Assembly: GCA_913060675.1 (NCBI GenBank)
Contig: CAJXUS010000002.1
Coordinates: forward strand, 1-64,000
Reading direction: 5' to 3'
Source: an uncultured Rhodospirillales bacterium
GTDB taxonomy: Bacteria > Pseudomonadota > Alphaproteobacteria > Kiloniellales > Kiloniellaceae
DNA: 64,000 nucleotides
Position 1 is the stretch's first letter. Each line of letters starts with the position of its first letter. The notes under the pieces are model-generated. The model did no database searches, was not told the DNA's origin, and was given only the letters and a program-made list of their open reading frames with translations. Below are positions 55,504 through 64,000 of the stretch, piece after piece. The translations under genes were made by a program, and so were the position numbers.

Positions 55504-55845
55504 TTAAGAAGCTTGTTCTTCTGTGGTAATGCCTTTTTCCTGTAAGAACTGTAGGAGTTCTCCGGTCTGGAACATTTCACGTAGAATATCACAACCACCA
55601 ACAAACTCACCTTTAACATAGAGCTGTGGAATAGTTGGCCAGTTGCTGAAGTCTTTAATACCTTGGCGAATGCTAGGGTCTTGAAGAACATCAATACCTG
55701 TGAACTTCACACCGAGATGTGTGAGGATCTGGGCTGTAGTGGCGGAAAATCCGCATTGTGGGAATACTGGTGTACCTTTCATGAAAAGCACAACTTCGTT
55801 TTCGTTTACTTCCTGACGAATGCGTTCAGCAACAACGTTATCCAT
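55504..55845 (-). CDS. grxD: Monothiol glutaredoxin (Grx4 family)
   Basis: 113 residues from the ATG at 55845, where AAGGA has correct spacing. An ATG three codons upstream is possible but lies directly on the ribosome site. The active site is CGFS (PQCGFSATT), with the glutathione-binding WPTIPQLYVKGEFVGGCDI. These proteins bind a [2Fe-2S] cluster with glutathione and a BolA partner and act in Fe-S trafficking. The bolA-family gene lies just upstream on the same strand, which is the expected pairing. Confidence 0.96.
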   Translation of the reverse strand: MDNVVAERIRQEVNENEVVLFMKGTPVFPQCGFSATTAQILTHLGVKFTGIDVLQDPSIRQGIKDFSNWPTIPQLYVKGEFVGGCDILREMFQTGELLQFLQEKGITTEEQAS

Positions 55846-55922
55846 AAGGCTCATTCCTTGATCGTGTTAATTTAAATGACTTTTAAAGTCTCGGGCATTA
55901 GGTCTCGGGCTTCCCTGGGGCG

Positions 55923-56159
55923 TCAGGCTTGAGGCACGGAGGTCTGCAGAGCTAATGCGTGTAGTTCATTGCCCATGCGGCCTTGCAGGGCTTCATAGAC
56001 CATTTGGTGCTGTTGCACCCGGGTCTTTCCCTGAAAAGCTGGGGACACAACGTAAGCTGCATAGTGATCACCATCGCCACGTAAGTCTTCAATGGTCACG
56101 TCAGCATCGGGCAGTGCATCCCGAATCAGTGCCTCGATCTCAGCAGGGTTCATCGGCAT
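55923..56159 (-). CDS. BolA-family protein
   Basis: 78 residues from the ATG at 56159, which has AAGGA at 9 nt. The frame extends slightly further upstream without a better start. Family features: IEALIRDALPDADVTIEDL, DGDHYAAYVVSPAFQGKTRV with the loop His that can bind the cluster, and the helix HQMVYEALQGRMGNELHALALQ. BolA proteins form [2Fe-2S] heterodimers with monothiol glutaredoxins. The subtype is YrbA/BolA2-like by size. It is followed by grxD after about 80 bp, probably in one operon. Confidence 0.94.
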   Translation of the reverse strand: MPMNPAEIEALIRDALPDADVTIEDLRGDGDHYAAYVVSPAFQGKTRVQQHQMVYEALQGRMGNELHALALQTSVPQA

Positions 56160-56260
56160 AAATACTGTCCTTGTTATCATTATTCCAGTCGGATTGAGTT
56201 CGGAAAAACCGGATTCTCATTCCATCAGGACACCACACTACAAAGCCTTTGCGAAAAGAT

Positions 56261-56293
56261 CTACAGGAGAGGCATCTTTATCCTCTCCTGTAG
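56261..56293 (-). terminator. Hairpin between purL and the bolA-family gene
   Basis: CTACAGGAGAGG pairs perfectly with CCTCTCCTGTAG across 9 nt. It lies 34 bp past the purL stop, and the following T-run is weak (ATCTTTTC). Confidence 0.7.
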
Positions 56294-56326
56294 GGTATTT
56301 TCTTCTCTAATGGCTAAATATAGGAG

Positions 56327-58516
56327 CTATCCTGCCATATAGTTTGGTAGCCATGCTTCGTTCACGTTACGAAGCTCTGATACGGATATGGTACTACCAC
56401 CCGGTAGGGTCAAGTCATTACCGCCAGTGCGACCAATAATCACAGCAGATACACCCGCTTCTTCTGCGGCCTCCAGGAGGCTTTCAGCGTCACCGATAGA
56501 TATCAGATAACGGCCCTGATCTTCACCAAACAACCAAGCTGTAGTTGGAAGATCTACTTCCGCTGGTTTGATGATTTCCGCGCCCATTTCAGATGCAATA
56601 GCCATGTCTGCTATCGCTGCTGCAAGGCCGCCATCAGATAAATCGTGGCAGCTTTCAACAAAGCCTGCCTCGATTTGAGAACGAATGAAGTCACCATTCT
56701 TGCGTTCAGCAGCCAGGTCAACAACGGGTGCATTGCCTTCACGGCGGGCTTCGATGACATCCAGGTAAATTGACATACCCATGTGACCGATTGAATCGCC
56801 GATAAGAACAAGGCTCTCACTCTCTGAACCGAAAGCAACAGTTGCCACTTTAGTCGAATCTTTCAAAAGGCCTACGCCGCCAATGACGGGTGTAGGCAGT
56901 ATGCCTTTGCCGTTGGTTTCATTGTAAAGCGAAACGTTACCTGAAACGACTGGATAGTCGAGAGCGATACAAGCATCACGCATGCCTTCGATACACCCGA
57001 CAAATTGTCCCATAATTTCAGGGCGCTCAGGGTTACCAAAGTTCATGTTGTCTGTAATAGCCAGCGGTGTCGCACCAACAGCTGTCAGATTACGGTAAGT
57101 TTCTGCAACAGCTTGAGCCCCACCACGAACTGGGTTTGCCTTACAATAGCGCGGTGTACAGTCGGATGTTACAGCAAGAGCACGATCAGATCCGTGAATA
57201 CGTACAACACCAGCATCTCCACCAGGACGTTGGATCGTATCCCCCATCACCATGTGGTCGTACTGTTCCCATACCCAGCGGCGACTGGACATATTGGGCG
57301 AGCCAATCAAGGTTTTAAGGGTCTCTGTTGTATCCGCTGCTTCTTTAATATCCCCGGCGAGAATATCTTCGGAATCAGGAGTTGGCACCCATGGACGATC
57401 GTATTCAGGGGAGTGATGTGCCAATGGTTTGATCGGAAGATCACCAATGACTTCACCATTGTACTTTAAAACCATACGCTTGCTATCGGTTAGGGTACCA
57501 ATAACGGCAAAGTCTAGGTCCCACTTATCCATAATTGCCTGAGCAACATGCTCTTTACCCGGCTTTAGGATGATCAACATGCGTTCCTGGCTTTCGGAAA
57601 GCATCATTTCGTATGGCGTCATGCCTTCTTCACGCTGTGGAACCTGATCTAGTTCCAGCTCAACGCCCATGTCACCAGAGGAGGCCATCTCGAAAGATGA
57701 GGATGTTAGCCCTGCTGCACCCATATCTTGAATCGCAACGATGACATCGGTTTGCATTAGTTCAAGACAAGCTTCGATCAGAAGTTTTTCGGTGAAAGGG
57801 TCGCCGACCTGAACTGTAGGGCGCTTTTCATCCGAATCATCATCAAACTCTGCAGAAGCCATGGTTGCGCCATGGATACCGTCACGACCAGTTTTTGATC
57901 CAACATAAACAACAGGGTTACCTACACCAGAGGCCTGGGCGGTAAAGATCTTGTCAGTTTTAGCTAACCCGACAGTCATGGCATTGACGAGGATATTGCC
58001 ATTGTAGGCAGGATCAAATTCAACTTCACCGGCAATGGTTGGTACACCAACGCAGTTACCGTAACCACCAACACCGGCAACAACACCGGAAACTAGATGA
58101 CGCGTTTTTGGGTGATCTGGCTCGCCAAAACGCAATGCATTTACATTGGCAATAGGGCGGGCACCCATTGTGAATACATCGCGAAGGATACCGCCAACAC
58201 CAGTTGCGGCACCTTGATAAGGCTCAATGAAGCTTGGGTGATTGTGGCTTTCCATTTTGAAAATAGCAGCATTGCCTTCACCGATATCAATGACACCCGC
58301 ATTTTCACCAGGACCCATAATGACTTGAGGGCCTTCGGTTGGCAGAGTTTTAAGCCATTTTTTAGAAGATTTATACGAACAATGCTCCGACCACATAACT
58401 GAGAAAATACCCAGCTCAAGTAGATTTGGCTCGCGGCCCATAATTTCGAGAACTAGGGCGTATTCTTCTTCGTTGATGCCGTGTTCGGCGACGATTTCAG
58501 GGGTAATTTCACTCAT
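56327..58516 (-). CDS. purL: Phosphoribosylformylglycinamidine synthase subunit PurL
   Basis: 729 residues, the small PurL type that needs separate PurS and PurQ. Conserved blocks: [15 protein letters not shown] at the start, [46 protein letters not shown], the LSESQERML segment, and [17 protein letters not shown] with the second ATP/Mg site. It converts FGAR to FGAM using ATP and ammonia delivered by PurQ. It is the last gene of purS-purQ-purL, 12 bp after purQ. Confidence 0.98.
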   Translation of the reverse strand: MSEITPEIVAEHGINEEEYALVLEIMGREPNLLELGIFSVMWSEHCSYKSSKKWLKTLPTEGPQVIMGPGENAGVIDIGEGNAAIFKMESHNHPSFIEPYQGAATGVGGILRDVFTMGARPIANVNALRFGEPDHPKTRHLVSGVVAGVGGYGNCVGVPTIAGEVEFDPAYNGNILVNAMTVGLAKTDKIFTAQASGVGNPVVYVGSKTGRDGIHGATMASAEFDDDSDEKRPTVQVGDPFTEKLLIEACLELMQTDVIVAIQDMGAAGLTSSSFEMASSGDMGVELELDQVPQREEGMTPYEMMLSESQERMLIILKPGKEHVAQAIMDKWDLDFAVIGTLTDSKRMVLKYNGEVIGDLPIKPLAHHSPEYDRPWVPTPDSEDILAGDIKEAADTTETLKTLIGSPNMSSRRWVWEQYDHMVMGDTIQRPGGDAGVVRIHGSDRALAVTSDCTPRYCKANPVRGGAQAVAETYRNLTAVGATPLAITDNMNFGNPERPEIMGQFVGCIEGMRDACIALDYPVVSGNVSLYNETNGKGILPTPVIGGVGLLKDSTKVATVAFGSESESLVLIGDSIGHMGMSIYLDVIEARREGNAPVVDLAAERKNGDFIRSQIEAGFVESCHDLSDGGLAAAIADMAIASEMGAEIIKPAEVDLPTTAWLFGEDQGRYLISIGDAESLLEAAEEAGVSAVIIGRTGGNDLTLPGGSTISVSELRNVNEAWLPNYMAG

Positions 58517-58528
58517 CTTTTCATCACC

Positions 58529-59218
58529 TTATGAAAGTGCCGCAACAAGGCTGTCAAACATTGGACGACCGTCGGTTCCACCAAGTGTTGTTTCACAAAG
58601 CCGTTCCGGGTGAGGCATCATGCCAAGAACATTACCTTTGGTATTGTAGATACCCGCAATGTTGTTCAAAGATCCGTTCGGGTTGGCTTCAATATTTACG
58701 CTGCCGTCTTCGGCGCTGTAACGGAAGGCAACCTGACCGTTGTCCTCGAGTGCTTCTAAGCCCTCGTCATCAATGAAGTAGTTACCATCGTGGTGGGCAA
58801 CAGGAATACGGATGTTTTGGCCCGCAGCGTACTGTTTGGTAAAGACTGTATCGTTACGTTCGACCTTGAGGTGAATATCACGGCAGACAAAACGCAAATT
58901 ACTGTTACGCATTAAGGCACCAGGAACCAGACCGCATTCTGTCAGGATCTGAAAACCATTGCAGATACCAAGAACGGGAACACCCTTGTTTGCACGTGTA
59001 ACAACTTCCTTCATAACAGGGGATTTTGCTGACATGGCGCCACAACGAAGGTAATCCCCATAGGAAAATCCACCGGGTAGGCAAATTAGATCAACATCGT
59101 CAAAGTCGGCATCTTTGTGCCAGACCATCTGGGGTTCAGATCCCATGGATTGTCTCAACGCAACCTGTATATCACGGTCACAATTGGATCCTGGAAAAAC
59201 GATAACCGCCGCTTTCAT
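58529..59218 (-). CDS. purQ: Phosphoribosylformylglycinamidine synthase, glutaminase subunit PurQ
   Basis: 229 residues from the ATG at 59218. The upstream TTG is not needed. Class I glutamine amidotransferase: [10 protein letters not shown] at the N-terminus, nucleophilic Cys in [14 protein letters not shown], and catalytic His-Glu in MMPHPERL. It releases ammonia from glutamine for PurL. It lies between purS and purL, the standard order, with 114 bp to purS. Confidence 0.97.
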   Translation of the reverse strand: MKAAVIVFPGSNCDRDIQVALRQSMGSEPQMVWHKDADFDDVDLICLPGGFSYGDYLRCGAMSAKSPVMKEVVTRANKGVPVLGICNGFQILTECGLVPGALMRNSNLRFVCRDIHLKVERNDTVFTKQYAAGQNIRIPVAHHDGNYFIDDEGLEALEDNGQVAFRYSAEDGSVNIEANPNGSLNNIAGIYNTKGNVLGMMPHPERLCETTLGGTDGRPMFDSLVAALS

Positions 59219-59332
59219 TGGCAAGTTCCTCGGAGTTTGATTTTACAGTTAACCATTACAGATATTTGTTCTGGCCACAGAAAACATTTCAAAATATTTT
59301 TAAACATTTTTGTCATCTGTGGTTTGGTGAAC

Positions 59333-59575
59333 TTACAGTTCCAAGTCGATGGAATAGTTTTCAATTACTGTATTTGCCAAGAGTTTTTCACACATGGCTG
59401 TAACGGTCTCGCGTGCCTTCGCTTCATCGGTTTCTTCGATGTCGAGTTCGATGAATTTACCTTGGCGTGCTTCGTTTACACCTTCGAACCCAAGTGAGCC
59501 GAGAGTGTGTTCGATAGCTTTGCCCTGAGGGTCTAGAACTCCGTTTTTCAGAGTGACATGGACGCGCGCTTTCAC
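59333..59575 (-). CDS. purS: Phosphoribosylformylglycinamidine synthase subunit PurS
   Basis: 80 residues from a GTG at 59575, chosen because GGAGA lies 7 nt upstream and the protein then starts as usual for PurS (KARVHVTLKNGVLDPQG). Further blocks GKAIEHTLGSLGFEGV and CEKLLANTVIENY match. PurS bridges PurL and PurQ in the FGAM synthase complex. It is the first gene of the purSQL cluster. Confidence 0.95.
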   Translation of the reverse strand: MKARVHVTLKNGVLDPQGKAIEHTLGSLGFEGVNEARQGKFIELDIEETDEAKARETVTAMCEKLLANTVIENYSIDLEL

Positions 59576-59688
59576 CCGTAATCTCCATTTTTCAGTTGCG
59601 AGGGGTAAGCCCAACAGGAACTTACCTTTAAGCTACTATAGTTTAAACAACTTGGGGACCCATATTAGGTCCCCGCTACATAAGGGCT

Positions 59689-60000
59689 TTAGGCCCAAAA
59701 TTCTTGTGCAATCGTTCTCGACGAATTACCGGAGAACATTATTACACCTGACCAGGTGTCGACATTATTCATTATTTCGCTGTTGATACTGTATTGTTCT
59801 TGGGTGTTAAAGACAGATCTATCCTCATTGGAATAGTAGTTCAGTTCACCATTTTGTTGGCCTACTAGAGAGGCCGAAGGTTTGCCTAGGTAGAACGGCT
59901 TGCCGGGCATGGTTTCTGTTCCTTGGGTCTTTACCCAGAAAGAGGTGTTAAGAGTTGGCAAAGGTGATGTCTTCTTTCCAAACTCTCTATATTCGCGCAC
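59689..60000 (-). CDS. Possible small protein, unknown
   Basis: An open frame of 103 codons from a GTG at 60000, with a TAA a few codons further upstream. An internal ATG (MPGKPFYLGKP) would give 73 residues. Composition (Asn/Ser/Gln/Tyr-rich, MNNVDTWSGVIMFSGNSSR) is protein-like but matches nothing I know. There is no clear ribosome site. It fills an otherwise empty stretch between purS and the NRDE gene and may be real, a remnant, or chance. Confidence 0.35.
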   Translation of the reverse strand: MREYREFGKKTSPLPTLNTSFWVKTQGTETMPGKPFYLGKPSASLVGQQNGELNYYSNEDRSVFNTQEQYSINSEIMNNVDTWSGVIMFSGNSSRTIAQEFWA

Positions 60001-60166
60001 CGTATAGCAGTCTCTTGTTTAGATGACAATCCCACTTGGAATGGCGAGAAGGCGATATTTTGTTTTGTTGGTGAATTAATTGTAATAGCGACCTTCTAAG
60101 CTCTTCATAATCAACGAAACATAAGGAGTGCCACGATCATTTTTTCCAAGAGTGTGGCTTTGATGA

Positions 60167-60952
60167 TTAGATGGAAATTTCTTCGTATGCGGTTTCGCCT
60201 GGTTTTCCCGCAGCAAAGAGCCACTGAGTTTTTGCAGGAGTCCCTTCTTTAGAAACAGTTTCAGGTGCGGGTAGAGCAATTAACGAAGAAGAAGAGGTTT
60301 CAAAACCTGATGAAGTGGCGCCCGGTGGTGTGATACCCGGTGGTGCTATAATGGTCATCGCTTTTTTAGGGTCGTGGTTTTGACGAGACAGGATCTCTTG
60401 CCATCCAGACCAATCTTTGTTCTCAGGATCAGGGGTTGTTTTTCCAAAATCGGCCTTGTGTGTTTCAATTCGAGGACTGTTGTCGTTCCCGTCTCCGGCT
60501 GTAATCATGAAGATACCCTTTGGTATGGGGAATATTTCTATGTTTCCGGGGTGTTTTTCGTCATCATTTCTGAGCCAGAAAGCCTTTTTATAATCTGCGA
60601 TGATCAAATTAAAACTTCTGTAAGCCTTCGAATTTAGATCAGCGAGCGCCATTGCTGCATCGTAAGAATCGGCGTGATCCAGCGCCTCAAGAACGAGCTC
60701 TCCCCGACTTCGTTTATCCGCCATAGGTCCAAGGCTTCCCCTACGATTTAGGACACACGCTAATAGGCCAAAGTCATTCGTTCCAAGCCAGCTCCCCCCT
60801 GCGGTCTCGTCCAACCCGGCTACGACATCGGGTCGATCTGACCAATGTCTTGCCGGCTTTTGCCAGGGACGATTAGACATTTCATCACGATTACCAGCAA
60901 AGAGAAGGGGCCATTTATGGCCGGGGCGGCTAAGTAAGGTAACGGTGCACAT
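60167..60952 (-). CDS. NRDE (TANGO2-like) family protein
   Basis: 261 residues. Begins MCTVTLLSR with the family's potential N-terminal Cys nucleophile, followed by FAGNRDEMSNRPWQKPARHW, the NRDE signature, GGSWLGTNDFGLLACVLNR and RSRGELVLEAL. TANGO2/NRDE proteins are linked in eukaryotes to haem and lipid handling, and the bacterial role is not settled. AGGAAATT supports the ATG. The C-terminal third (Pro/Ser-rich, TPPGATSSGFETSSSS) is less conserved. Confidence 0.9.
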   Translation of the reverse strand: MCTVTLLSRPGHKWPLLFAGNRDEMSNRPWQKPARHWSDRPDVVAGLDETAGGSWLGTNDFGLLACVLNRRGSLGPMADKRSRGELVLEALDHADSYDAAMALADLNSKAYRSFNLIIADYKKAFWLRNDDEKHPGNIEIFPIPKGIFMITAGDGNDNSPRIETHKADFGKTTPDPENKDWSGWQEILSRQNHDPKKAMTIIAPPGITPPGATSSGFETSSSSLIALPAPETVSKEGTPAKTQWLFAAGKPGETAYEEISI

Positions 60953-61124
60953 AATTTCCTGCTAAAGATGTAATTAACGAGTTTCCCTTGCGGAACCGAG
61001 AAGCTATAACAAAATATATAATAGATGGTTTCTGTTTTTGAGTCCTTTGAAGATTATTAAAGGTTATAATGAGCAGATACCTGAATGAACAACTGTATGG
61101 CAAAATACTAGGAGTCTTTGTTAA

Positions 61125-61445
61125 ATGACCGATATTAGCGACCGCGAAAAGGCTTTTGAAAATAAATATCACCATGATGAAGAGTTGCGATTCAAGACAG
61201 AAGCGCGTCGGAATAAACTTCTTGGGCTCTGGGCCGCAGACTTAATGGGCCTAACAGGGGATGCAGCCGATGAGTATGCTAAAACGGTTGTAAAGGCTGA
61301 TCTGATTGAGCCAGGTGAAGAGGACGTAAAGCAAAAGGTTCTCAAAGACTTTCAAAGCCGAAACGTTGACAAATCAGAACATCAACTCGTACGCGTGATG
61401 GCAGAATTGATGGACGAAGCCAAAAAGCAGATGATGGAAGAGTAA
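61125..61445 (+). CDS. DUF1476 protein (F1-ATPase inhibitor zeta-like), paralogue 1
   Basis: 106 residues, all helical and charged. The family signature is visible: DREKAFENKYHHDEELRFK, ARRNKLLGLWAADLMGL and a C-terminal helical bundle. In Paracoccus and other alphaproteobacteria this family is the zeta subunit, which blocks reverse ATP hydrolysis by the F1 part of ATP synthase. The N-terminal inhibitory helix appears complete. A terminator follows, and a second family member is encoded 160 bp further on. Confidence 0.94.
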   Translation: MTDISDREKAFENKYHHDEELRFKTEARRNKLLGLWAADLMGLTGDAADEYAKTVVKADLIEPGEEDVKQKVLKDFQSRNVDKSEHQLVRVMAELMDEAKKQMMEE

Positions 61446-61478
61446 ATTATCAACTGCGCATTTATCGTTATCAAAATC

Positions 61479-61512
61479 AGAGGCTTTGGGGAATCCCGAG
61501 CCTCTTTTTTTA
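61479..61512 (+). terminator. Terminator of DUF1476 paralogue 1
   Basis: An AGAGGCTTTGGGGA... / ...GAGCCTCT hairpin followed by seven T. Confidence 0.85.
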
Positions 61513-61623
61513 TAGGGTATGAGAGAAAGTTAAGAAATTTGTTGTAATATAAATATAGATCCTTTTTCGCTCGCACGAGGTCTTAGCTCGCACTAGATCA
61601 ATGTAATTGTGGGGAATGTAAAT

Positions 61624-61944
61624 ATGGACGCATTGCAACACTTGACGAAAGCTCAGGAAAATAAATTTAAACACGAACAAGACCTATTGTTTAAGGCCAA
61701 GGTTAAACGCAATCGCATGCTGGGCTTATGGGCCGCAGACCTGATGGAGCTTGAACCAGAAGACACCATAAAATATGCGGATGAGTTTGTCGCGCTTCAC
61801 CTTAAAGATACTGGTCGAGAAAAATTATATAACAAGCTTTTGGACGACTTTAACCACGCAGGTATTCACAAGTCAGATCACCGTATCGAACGTAAAATTC
61901 ATGACTGCATGGTTCGAGCTGTTTACGAACTAAAAACCGAATAG
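61624..61944 (+). CDS. DUF1476 protein (F1-ATPase inhibitor zeta-like), paralogue 2
   Basis: 106 residues from the ATG at 61624, with GGGGA 8 nt upstream. The upstream GTG at 61609 is less likely, and the chosen start gives exactly the same length as paralogue 1. It shares ENKFKHEQDLLFKAKVKRN, LGLWAADLMEL and the HKSDHR/DKSEHQ site with it, but the C-terminal half has diverged (HDCMVRAVYELKTE, with a Cys). It may be an inhibitor active under other conditions or a subfunctionalised copy. Confidence 0.92.
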   Translation: MDALQHLTKAQENKFKHEQDLLFKAKVKRNRMLGLWAADLMELEPEDTIKYADEFVALHLKDTGREKLYNKLLDDFNHAGIHKSDHRIERKIHDCMVRAVYELKTE

Positions 61945-61974
61945 TCAAATATGACTTAAATTCAGCTAAAACGA

Positions 61975-62002
61975 AGAAAAGCCCCTGAGTAGGAGCTTTT
62001 CT
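61975..62002 (+). terminator. Terminator of DUF1476 paralogue 2
   Basis: AGAAAAGC / GCTTTTCT stem between the convergent DUF1476 and purB genes. The T-run is short. Confidence 0.6.
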
Positions 62003-62063
62003 CTGTCACATTCAGCAGATTTTCAGACCTAAATTATCAGCCCAAAATTATCAAACTGGTAAA

Positions 62064-63455
62064 TTATTCCCCAAAAATACGTGAGAAAATTCGATCCACG
62101 TTTTTCGTGTGATAACTAATTGAATCCTCATCAAGCAACTTGGTTAGCTTCTCAACATCGAGGATTTTGGTCAGCCCTTCGTCTTTGGACATGAAGAAGA
62201 AGAATCTGTTGTCGTGTTCTTGAGCTTGTTTTTCTACTTCATCAAGCTCAGCAGGTGTATCGGGGTTATCTGGATCAATACCGTAGCTTTTCCATACCCG
62301 CATCGCGTTGCGTTGAACAATACGATAGGCTTCTTCTCTGCTCACATCATTTTGAGTGAGATACAAAAGCACACGTTGGGCATCGTGAATACCACCAAAG
62401 TTGTTCATGTGATCAAGCATGTTTTGGGGGTAAACAACTAGTTTCTCAATGGTGCCAGCTAAGCGGTTGAGGGCAAAGTCGAGGGTAATGGTCGCGTCTG
62501 GGCCGATCATGCGCTCAACAGAAGAGTGGGAGATATCCCGCTCATGCCAAAGGGCAACGTTCTCAAGCGCAGGGACCACTGCCATACGTACAATGCGTGC
62601 CAAGCCGGTCAGGTTTTCGGTCAGGATAGGATTACGTTTGTGTGGCATTGCCGAAGAACCTTTTTGCCCTGGGGCAAAGTATTCTTGTGCTTCACGAACT
62701 TCTGTACGCTGTAGATGACGAATCTCCGTGGCGACATTTTCGATGGAAGAGGCGATGATGCCGAGTACGGCAAAGAAATGTGCGTGGCGATCGCGTGGGA
62801 TAACCTGTGTCGAAATTGGCTCCGGCGTTAGGCCCATTTTTTCGGCAACGTGTTCTTCTACGCTTGGATCTACATTGGCAAAAGTTCCAACCGCGCCGGA
62901 GATGGCACAAGTCGCAATCTCTTCGCGTGCAAGAGTCAGACGCTTCTTGTTGCGCTCCATCTCCGCGTAAAAACGCGCAAATTTAAGGCCCATGGTAACG
63001 GGCTCAGCATGGATGCCGTGAGAGCGACCGATGCAGACCATGTGTTTGGTTTCAAGTGCGCGCTTTTTTAGAGCAGCAAGCAGACGGTCAAGATCAGCAA
63101 GTAAGATGTCAGCGGCTTGTGACATCTGTACGGAAAGACAGGTATCCAAAACATCGGAAGAGGTCATGCCTTGATGTACAAAACGGGATTCTTCACCAAC
63201 GTTTTCAGCCAATTCGGTTAAGAAGGCGATAACGTCGTGTTTGACCTCAAGCTCTACTTCATCAATGCGTGCGATACGTTCTGGGGTGTAAGGTTTTTGA
63301 CCTTTTTCCCATATAACAGCTGCGGCTTCTTTGGGGATTACGCCGAGGGCTGCTTGTGCATCACAAGCGTGTGCTTCGATTTCAAACCAGATGCGAAATT
63401 TGTTTTCCGCTTCCCAGATCGTGGTCATTACTGGGCGACTGTAACGGGGGATCAT
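62064..63455 (-). CDS. purB: Adenylosuccinate lyase
   Basis: 463 residues from the ATG at 63455 (MIPRYSRPVM, the usual start of the Bacillus-type enzyme). The extended frame to 63497 is not needed. Signature SSAMPHKRNPI with the catalytic Ser loop, TSSDVLDTCLS, and SHGIHAEPVTMGLKFARF. It removes fumarate from SAICAR and adenylosuccinate in purine synthesis. Slightly longer than the roughly 430 residues typical of this branch, with an acidic insert near DPDNPDTPAELDEVE. The purSQL genes lie 2.5 kb away on the same strand, separated by the NRDE and DUF1476 genes. Confidence 0.96.
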   Translation of the reverse strand: MIPRYSRPVMTTIWEAENKFRIWFEIEAHACDAQAALGVIPKEAAAVIWEKGQKPYTPERIARIDEVELEVKHDVIAFLTELAENVGEESRFVHQGMTSSDVLDTCLSVQMSQAADILLADLDRLLAALKKRALETKHMVCIGRSHGIHAEPVTMGLKFARFYAEMERNKKRLTLAREEIATCAISGAVGTFANVDPSVEEHVAEKMGLTPEPISTQVIPRDRHAHFFAVLGIIASSIENVATEIRHLQRTEVREAQEYFAPGQKGSSAMPHKRNPILTENLTGLARIVRMAVVPALENVALWHERDISHSSVERMIGPDATITLDFALNRLAGTIEKLVVYPQNMLDHMNNFGGIHDAQRVLLYLTQNDVSREEAYRIVQRNAMRVWKSYGIDPDNPDTPAELDEVEKQAQEHDNRFFFFMSKDEGLTKILDVEKLTKLLDEDSISYHTKNVDRIFSRIFGE

Positions 63456-63728
63456 GGTGCTTATGTTCCTTTTGGAAAGTGCACAAGGTCTCAGCAATTT
63501 CTTTGCTGCAAAATATCAACGAGAAACAAGCGAACTTGAACCTGTATGTCAACCGCTATGGTGATATTTCTTCGAATTGATCATGCTAAAGATCGAAATT
63601 TCACGCTATGGGGATAACATTAATATGTGGTTGCAACTTTATATCTAGTTTGATCAGGTTTTAACAACCCAAAACTTATGTTATAGCCCACGCCAAATAA
63701 TTTTAGTTTAAAAAAAATCGAGGCGGAT

Positions 63729-64000
63729 GTGACAGATAATTCAATAGGCCAGGGTACAAGCCTGAAAGATTTTCCCAAACTCTATTGGCAGTGGCTACCA
63801 TTGTTGATGCTTTTGGTCATGATTATTGGGCGGACAATGTTTCCTGATTGGAAAGATTATGAATATTACATTGAGAGCGAAGCGAGAGGTATTGTTGAAA
63901 ATGCTGCCTTTGTTATTCTTGCTCCAGGTGTCGTATTTGGCCTTCTCGCTTGGCGCATGAGAGATGTGCTGCCTTCGAAATATCTTGGCTATTGGCTTAT
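63729..64000 (+). CDS. N-terminal part of a membrane protein (runs off the window)
   Basis: The frame opens at a GTG at 63729, preceded by GAGGCG at good spacing, and stays open to the edge (90 codons). Translation shows a hydrophilic start, a hydrophobic helix (LLMLLVMIIG), an acidic loop (DWKDYEYYIESEARGIVENA) and a second hydrophobic helix (AFVILAPGVVFGLLAW). It is thus a multi-pass inner-membrane protein of unknown family. I do not recognise it. Confidence 0.75.
   Translation, partial: MTDNSIGQGTSLKDFPKLYWQWLPLLMLLVMIIGRTMFPDWKDYEYYIESEARGIVENAAFVILAPGVVFGLLAWRMRDVLPSKYLGYWL

Overview
The window comes from an alphaproteobacterium of moderate GC content, probably a marine member of the Rhodospirillales or a related order. 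This is inferred from two DUF1476 genes (the alphaproteobacterial F1-ATPase inhibitor zeta family), a class II DAHP synthase, a separate purS-purQ-purL set, the grxD/bolA pair and a VCBS/RTX giant adhesin served by a LapG-type protease. I cannot fix the genus from sequence alone. No tRNA, rRNA, CRISPR array or intact insertion sequence was seen.

Region 1 (1-18.6 kb) is a biofilm-adhesion locus. It holds the 3' part of a giant repetitive type I-secreted adhesin on the plus strand (more than 3,280 codons, 5' end outside the window). Convergent to it is a minus-strand cluster: type I secretion ATPase, HlyD-type adaptor, LapG-type periplasmic cysteine protease, a membrane HD-GYP protein whose catalytic HD pair is replaced by Ser-Gln, a trypsin-like secreted protease and an 88-residue protein. 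Canonical Lap systems use a degenerate GGDEF-EAL receptor (LapD) to hold LapG in response to c-di-GMP. Here a degenerate HD-GYP protein with a large periplasmic domain sits where LapD would be expected. This possible non-canonical LapD is the most interesting signal in the window. Several short repeats and hairpins lie inside the cluster.

Region 2 (18.9-30.3 kb) carries two paralogous c-type cytochromes, gph, the cell-wall precursor pair glmU-glmS, a small lipoprotein, a patch of small enzymes (two paralogous GNAT acetyltransferases flanking a VOC protein and a frameshifted NUDIX gene), a LysR regulator, a LuxR-type regulator and a porin.

Region 3 (30.8-49.8 kb) is metabolic: gabD, a medium-chain reductase, gor, a membrane-anchored aspartyl beta-hydroxylase-like protein, class II DAHP synthase, pncB, sufE, a periplasmic solute-binding protein paired with a class III nucleotide cyclase, an atypical SDR, nadE, gltX, cysS, a LysE-type exporter and a DUF805 protein.

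Region 4 (50-64 kb) contains cimA, whose stop codon lies in the target-site duplication of a 260-bp MITE-like element, then trmJ, an M24-fold hydrolase lacking the usual metal ligands, rpsD, grxD and bolA, the purine genes purS-purQ-purL and purB, an NRDE protein, the two DUF1476 genes and a truncated membrane-protein gene running off the right edge.
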